A stretch of 64,000 bases of DNA from Tulasnella sp. 424 (Eukaryota > Basidiomycota > Agaricomycetes > Cantharellales > Tulasnellaceae), in the NCBI GenBank assembly GCA_019633425.1, contig WSUB01000052.1, positions 62,001 through 126,000 of the forward strand. The letters are read 5' to 3'. The translations under genes and the position numbers were made by a program. Below, piece by piece: positions 59,407 through 64,000 of this stretch (position 1 is its first letter; each line of letters begins with the position of its first letter). Below the pieces are notes generated by a model. The model had not been told where the DNA came from. It saw only the letters and a program-made list of their open reading frames with translations, and searched no databases.

Positions 59407-60833
59407 TTCCAATTTTAGCGGCCGTTGTCTGAAGGCAAAATCCTCTGACTGAGGGTATATATATGCGCGTCAGCATAAAGCTGCGCCGTAAGAGTATATT
59501 ACTCACATGATGAATTATATTAAAATTTCGCGTCGAGCAGACGTTTGTATTTTTGATGGTATGAGAGAAGAGTCGAACCTGTTGTTGGCGGGTGACTCCG
59601 GTCCGACTTTGTCGTTAATTGGTCCCGCCCTGGGGGTGCATAAGCGAGTGTCGGCCTTGCCGAATGAGCGAGTCGTAACCCTCTGACAAGGAAATTTCGT
59701 CGCCGCATTGTAATAAGATTTTGGGTGGGAACCGCACACTAGAGTGCTGGCGGAAAGGTTATTCCCGGCCAGGAACGAGGATGGGGTTAGCGGCAATTAA
59801 TTAGAATCCCGAGCTCCACGACAAAGCTGTTCAACGAGCTGGGCATTAGTACTTCTGGCATCAAGGTTCAGCCATGGAGGACTCGGGTTATCATAATACG
59901 CAGTAGAAGCTTAAGGCTGAAGTGGCGTTATCAACAACGCAACGGTGCAGTGCAGCGCTTATGTCAGATCGAAGGAGGACCATATCCATTTTGGGATGAG
60001 AAGTCACATGGTTCGATTTCCCACAGCAACGTTGCTCCCAGCCTCGGGGCGGATATATATACTCCCCTCTGCTCCATCATTGTTCTCTTTTCCCCCATCT
60101 CCCCTGGCTCTCTAGCTTTGTCTAGTTGAGCCATTCACCCCTAAACTTCGTCCGGGACGTAAGTACTCGTCGTTCTGTAGCCACGTCACCGGACAATTTG
60201 AGACTGATTTGCTGACTCCTATCGTGTAGCCGTCCTCACCCCTTCAATCAGAGGCCCCCGTCTGTTTGCGATGGTAATACTTCAGAAGAGCTTGTGAAGC
60301 TCGGCTGGCCACATCGCACCGTCGGGAAGGTGGGGATGCTTCATTGTGTCTCGACTTTCACGACGGGGCGCTGCGGTGTCGATTCATGAGTGGTCCACGA
60401 GTTGTCGCTGGGGAGGCGGGGTCGGTCCCATTCGGCAGGGTGTGTATGGGTTTAACCGCCTGTATGGGTCGTGCTGGTGGGGTCGGTCCTCGTTTTTCTG
60501 GTGGCTAGCTCGGGACCACCTTTTGTGGGTTTCACTTGAGCGGAGCCAGGGTGCTGATGAGTAGAGGCAGGCGGGAAGACAGTTGGGCTCGCCGGTGGTT
60601 GTCCGGCAGATGCGCGCGACGTTCTCGGCGTCGCTCCACCGGCGGGCCTACGCCGTCCTTTGGAAGGAGACCCCTAGATCTTCCACCCGGAACGCAAGTA
60701 GCGACCAAGATCATCGCTATTTTCGTTCCTCCTCGAAGTACGTCGTTTTCCCCCCAAGTAGACTGACTCTAGCATTAACGACCGGGCCCTGTTAACCCTC
60801 CTACTTCCTCTCTGTAGCCGTCCACCTTTTGCA
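59407..60833. other. Promoter and long 5' leader region of the zinc-finger gene
   Basis: Up to about 59800 it is F-box unit 3 flank. Beyond the TATA box, a leader intron (GTAAGTACTC at 60159 to GTGTAG about 60230) is likely. 60340-60780 is G/C-rich without a called gene. Confidence 0.45.
60051..60064 (+). promoter_or_regulatory. TATA box
   Basis: GGATATATATACTCC followed by a C/T-rich initiator zone (TGTTCTCTTTTCCCCC). Confidence 0.5.
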
Positions 60834-60992
60834 ATGTCACGCTCTGGCTCCGCTCGTGCGGCGACGACCTCTAGAGCGAAGACTACGGACGCCATGGAGC
60901 TATACAGATATGATCCAAATCAACGATATCAGCGATCTTTTCGACTTTTCACTATACTATCAAGGGTGCGAGCCACCATCCGACTCGACTGA
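60834..60992 (+). other. Overlapping upstream ORF (52 codons)
   Basis: An ATG at 60834 opens a frame that overlaps and passes the zinc-finger start (60910) in another frame and stops at 60992. If the transcript begins near 60090, this would be met first by scanning ribosomes. Confidence 0.4.
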
Positions 60993-61701
60993 AGCTTCGC
61001 CTCCCCCTTCAAGTCCTCCTACCCACCTTCCAGACTCGCCCGAATCATCAGCTTCCACGCTGTCCGACTCAACCAACCCGAGGTCACCGGCGTTGACAGA
61101 GGAAGAGGAGGTCCACTACAACAATGTCATCTTCTACGGTGTCGATTCTCCGGTTCTACCACTACAATCGCCAACTCACATAGCCGGGATGTCACCGACG
61201 CCCGCTTCTTCACCATCGCCCTTCGCATTATCTCCCACGATCACCAATATTCCATCACCAGCCGTCTCCGCGGCCTCCAGTCCCAGAACATCCTTCTCCG
61301 CCACCATCTCTTCGCCGGCCGTCAAGCGTTCAAGATCCTTAACGGTGGAGCCGTCTGAGTCCGAACCCGGCCCATCAACTCCCAACGCCTCGACTTCGAG
61401 TTCCCGACTCACCAAGCGAGTTCGTATTTCCGTTCCCGGGGAATCCGCCTTCCAGCTCGACGTGCAAGTTCCAGCGTTCACGTCAAGCACTCCGTCAGGC
61501 CCACCTATGGGAAAGACTCGTCAGCGCGTCGACTACTCGGCCTGCAAATGCCGTAACAGGACTTCAAAGCCGGCGCGACACTGGAAGACTGCGTGTCCAT
61601 ACAATCCTGATCGCAGCACCAACCGTGTCTCCTGCGAGCTCTGCGAGATGACGTTCTCGAGGCACGACAATATGGATCGTCATATGGCGGATTATCATTA
61701 A
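60910..61701 (+). CDS. Zinc-finger protein (C2H2-type end), probable transcription factor
   Basis: 263 aa, single exon as read. An acidic Ser/Pro/Thr-rich N-terminus (SPPPSSPPTHLPDSPESSAS) looks like an activation region. A basic stretch (KRSRSL; SRLTKRVRIS) comes next. The C-terminal 60 residues hold a Cys block (CKCRNRTSKPARHWKTACPY) and a C2H2 finger CELCEMTFSRHDNMDRHMADYH-like with spacing C-x2-C-x12-H-x4-H. Start at 60910 is the first ATG of this frame. A relative starts at 63366. Confidence 0.8.
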   Translation: MIQINDISDLFDFSLYYQGCEPPSDSTEASPPPSSPPTHLPDSPESSASTLSDSTNPRSPALTEEEEVHYNNVIFYGVDSPVLPLQSPTHIAGMSPTPASSPSPFALSPTITNIPSPAVSAASSPRTSFSATISSPAVKRSRSLTVEPSESEPGPSTPNASTSSSRLTKRVRISVPGESAFQLDVQVPAFTSSTPSGPPMGKTRQRVDYSACKCRNRTSKPARHWKTACPYNPDRSTNRVSCELCEMTFSRHDNMDRHMADYH

Positions 61702-62719
61702 CGGACGGTTGGTTGATGGGTTTCATTGAATATGGTTTTGTTCTCGTTTCTTTCTCCTCTTTCTCGTTTCTTGTCTTGTCGTTTTCCTTTCCTGTCTCGC
61801 TTCATGTCTGATTTATTTTTCTCGCTTCTGGTTCTCGTTCTCCCCCGGACACATACCCCATATTGTCTTGAATCCCGATCGTGTTCTCCCTTTTGCTGTA
61901 TTATGTCTCCTCTTTTGACTCGTTGTTTCTCTCTTGTTTTCACAACTTGTACTTCTGTTGCTTCGACTCTGAATGTTGTGTTCCGTGTTCAAGTGAAAAG
62001 CTCACATGTCAACTGTGTCTCCTTGAGGGACCTCAAAGATTAATTATTATGGTTCCGGGCTGTCGTGACACTCTGGACGCCCACGTCGTTCCGATGGCGC
62101 CAGACGCGAGACGAAAATCACACTCTATATACACGGATGTACATCTTCACCAACATCTGTCATAGTCCGAAGATCTTTTGACGTCACCTCTGGCGTCACA
62201 ATCCGCACGAACATCACCCCAAGCCCATGGATCCCAGACCTTGCAGGCCAATTATTTGGTGCGAGTAATGGCCTCAGACGTGGGGGATGTCCCTAAGGTC
62301 ACGAGCATGCGCGAAACCCGGGTTTCCCGATCCAGCTTATCCCCAAGTCCTCCGCAGCAGTCGGAGATAAGCTTTTTCGAAGCACGTCCTCCCCGAAATA
62401 CCTGTTTAGGAACCGCGAGATAGATTTGCGATGCACATCATGGCCTAATCAAGGCCGGAATGTGGCTCCTTTTGTTCGGGCCTCCTGTCTCGAGGGTTTA
62501 AATACCCAGCTCGATCCGCTACGTTGTAGTTCCTCACGTACATCCTTGACCCGACCAAACCGGCCAGGTCAACCTGCCAAATCATTTTGGCAGATTTCCC
62601 TGGTCGGAATGGTCGGTCCGACTAAAAGCTGGGATTCCTTTACTGACATAGGTTGCAGTAACCTGACAGAACGCCCCTCCCAATCAACCTTCGTGTGATC
62701 AAGGTTCAAGTAGTACGTA
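61702..62719. other. Intergenic
   Basis: 61720-61830 is T/C-rich 3' flank. Nothing else recognised. Confidence 0.45.
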
Positions 62720-63150
62720 TGATTTGATCGACCATAGATATCAGGATTTGAGGAGGGCTCATTGTACTCGGAAATTCAATAGCTCCTTGGGACTTGGTCG
62801 CACGATATCCACGAAAATTCGACCAACGCTTCCAACGCCCGCTGGGAAAGGCAGCCCAACGTTCCACCCGCACCTGGCGCCATTACTCTGCACTGTCTCA
62901 CTTCCTTAGGGGGGCTCAACGTCTCTTTAGGCCACCCACAACGAGCTGACACTACGACACCCTCCGCTACGTGACCCAAGTCTTACTGCATCCAACATCA
63001 GCACTCTCCTCGCTTTGAACCACGCACCATTCGATCACTTCGATGACGATACCCTTTGGCGATGCAACCAAACTTCAAGAGGTACGTATTATTCAATCGA
63101 CGACGGAGATTAGAGATTATGGGCTTGGAAATCCAATAGAGGTATGAAAC
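62720..63150 (+). pseudogene. Decayed fragment related to the zinc-finger gene at 63366
   Basis: 63013-63066 (ALNHAPFDHFDDDTLWRC) matches 63552-63605 (SSNHAPFEHFDENTIWRC). 62850-62920 resembles 63392-63455 at DNA level. 62713-62785 resembles 63077-63140. Stops and frame changes separate the blocks. Confidence 0.55.
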
Positions 63151-63365
63151 TTGCTCGTATATTGTCTGTGGACCAATCGGGAGGCGGAGAAGGCCTTCAT
63201 GGATGCGCACGAGATCTCCTCCCGATATCCGCCATTTCGTGCTCGACCTCCTCGGGGTGCCAGACGGGGTTCGGAAAGGGTTGTGAGTGAGGGGAGAGCC
63301 TCGCTCCATTCCGAGCACTCTCGAGCACTCCCTGGAGTGCTCTCAAGCCAGTCCTAAAAGTCCTA

Positions 63366-64000
63366 ATGAACGCCAGCTGGGGCTGCCAGCCCCAAATTCC
63401 ACTTGCACCTACACCTGCGCCACCAATCAGTACTATCGCTCTTCCTAACGGGGTATCAGTACCCTCTTCTGCCCTCCACAAGCCAGCAACACAAGACTTT
63501 CCGCTAAACGACGCAAATAATGCACCCGAAATCGATATCATCCCTCTCTCCTCTTCGAACCACGCACCATTCGAGCACTTCGACGAAAACACCATTTGGC
63601 GATGCATGGGTATCCCCCCTCCGCCCCGAATTCCCTCTCCGCCACAACCGTCGTCTCATGAGACCGGTTGTTCGTCCACCGCCATTCCCTTTTCTCCCCC
63701 AACGCCATTGTACCAGCGTTCCAAGACCCGAAGACAACGCACAGCAGCTCCGAAAAGTCGGGCCGTCCCGGCCAACATGACGTTTGTTTTCCAGACCCGT
63801 CTTCACGGAGGCTCGTCCTCGCCAAACGTAACGGCGAACGGGACCCTCACTCCGCCAACCTCTACGCCATCTTCAGGATCTTCTCTAGCTCACCAAACGT
63901 CGTCTTCCCCATGTCGTGACCCTCGTTGCACGTGCTCCCTCCGCCTCGACTCGAACTGGGTTAGTCATTGGAGACGAAGTTGCCCACACAATCCGGGCCG
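63366..64000 (+). CDS. Zinc-finger family protein, 3' end beyond window
   Basis: From ATG 63366 the frame stays open for more than 210 codons to the window edge. Pro/Ser/Thr-rich with IPLSSSNHAPFEHFDEN and a basic block (RSKTRRQRTAAPKSR). It ends in CRDPRCTCSLRLDSNWVSHW then RRSCPHNPG, which lines up with CKCRNRTSKPARHWKTACPY of the gene at 60910. The C2H2 finger should follow outside the window. An upstream exon is possible. Confidence 0.7.
   Translation, partial: MNASWGCQPQIPLAPTPAPPISTIALPNGVSVPSSALHKPATQDFPLNDANNAPEIDIIPLSSSNHAPFEHFDENTIWRCMGIPPPPRIPSPPQPSSHETGCSSTAIPFSPPTPLYQRSKTRRQRTAAPKSRAVPANMTFVFQTRLHGGSSSPNVTANGTLTPPTSTPSSGSSLAHQTSSSPCRDPRCTCSLRLDSNWVSHWRRSCPHNPG

Larger units (their letters stand above)
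51620..59800. repeat. Three tandem F-box units of about 2.6-2.8 kb
   Basis: Units run roughly 51620-54420, 54480-57000 and 57090-59800. Each holds one gene plus matching 5' and 3' flanks in the same order and orientation. Confidence 0.8.

Overview
The window looks like a piece of an Agaricomycete (mushroom-forming basidiomycete) nuclear chromosome. The genes are split by many 50-70 nt GT-AG introns. The contents include a secreted pectin lyase with a fungal cellulose-binding CBM1 tail, expanded families of tyrosine-kinase-like (TKL) kinases and F-box proteins, and conserved basidiomycete housekeeping genes. I cannot name the species. All gene models below were built by hand from splice signals, frame continuity and comparison between paralogues inside the window; no search was run.

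Left region (1-12.8 kb): two tandem copies of a segment carrying a TKL kinase fused to C-terminal TPR repeats, each followed by a dead minus-strand IND1/NUBPL-like P-loop ATPase gene. The first copy is cut by the window start. The second copy carries a 1,474-bp insertion with inverted terminal repeats (10443-11916) that is missing from the first. A broken F-box gene lies between the copies.

Middle left (12.8-27 kb): a 10-exon GH13 alpha-amylase, a multi-exon PL4 rhamnogalacturonan lyase with a Thr-rich linker and CBM1, a SAP-domain THO1-like RNA-binding protein, a possible small secreted protein, a large disordered protein with a possible PH-like domain, and a small charged hypothetical protein.

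Kinase cluster (28-40 kb): four further TKL-type kinases in one orientation, ordered A1-B1-B2-A2. A and B are distant paralogues. All carry HGD in place of the usual HRD catalytic-loop motif.

Middle right (40-51.3 kb): SQS1-like R3H/G-patch splicing factor, a VanZ-like membrane protein, an F-box remnant, a 71-aa I9-type (Pbi2-like) proteinase inhibitor spread over three tiny exons, a dead copy of that inhibitor, a stray 3' end of an amylase gene, and a second complete alpha-amylase in inverted orientation with the same ten-exon layout as the first.

Right region (51.6-64 kb): three tandem F-box genes in about 2.6-2.8 kb units. The first contains a 100-N gap flanked by an exact 77-bp duplication, which points to unmerged contig ends. 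Then come a C2H2-like zinc-finger gene, a decayed fragment, and a related gene that runs off the right edge.

The general theme is local gene birth and decay: nearly every accessory family is present as tandem copies in different stages of divergence. The strongest candidates for closer study are the kinase-TPR genes, whose nearly identical 120-bp repeats differ at only a few positions per repeat, and the A-B-B-A kinase cluster.
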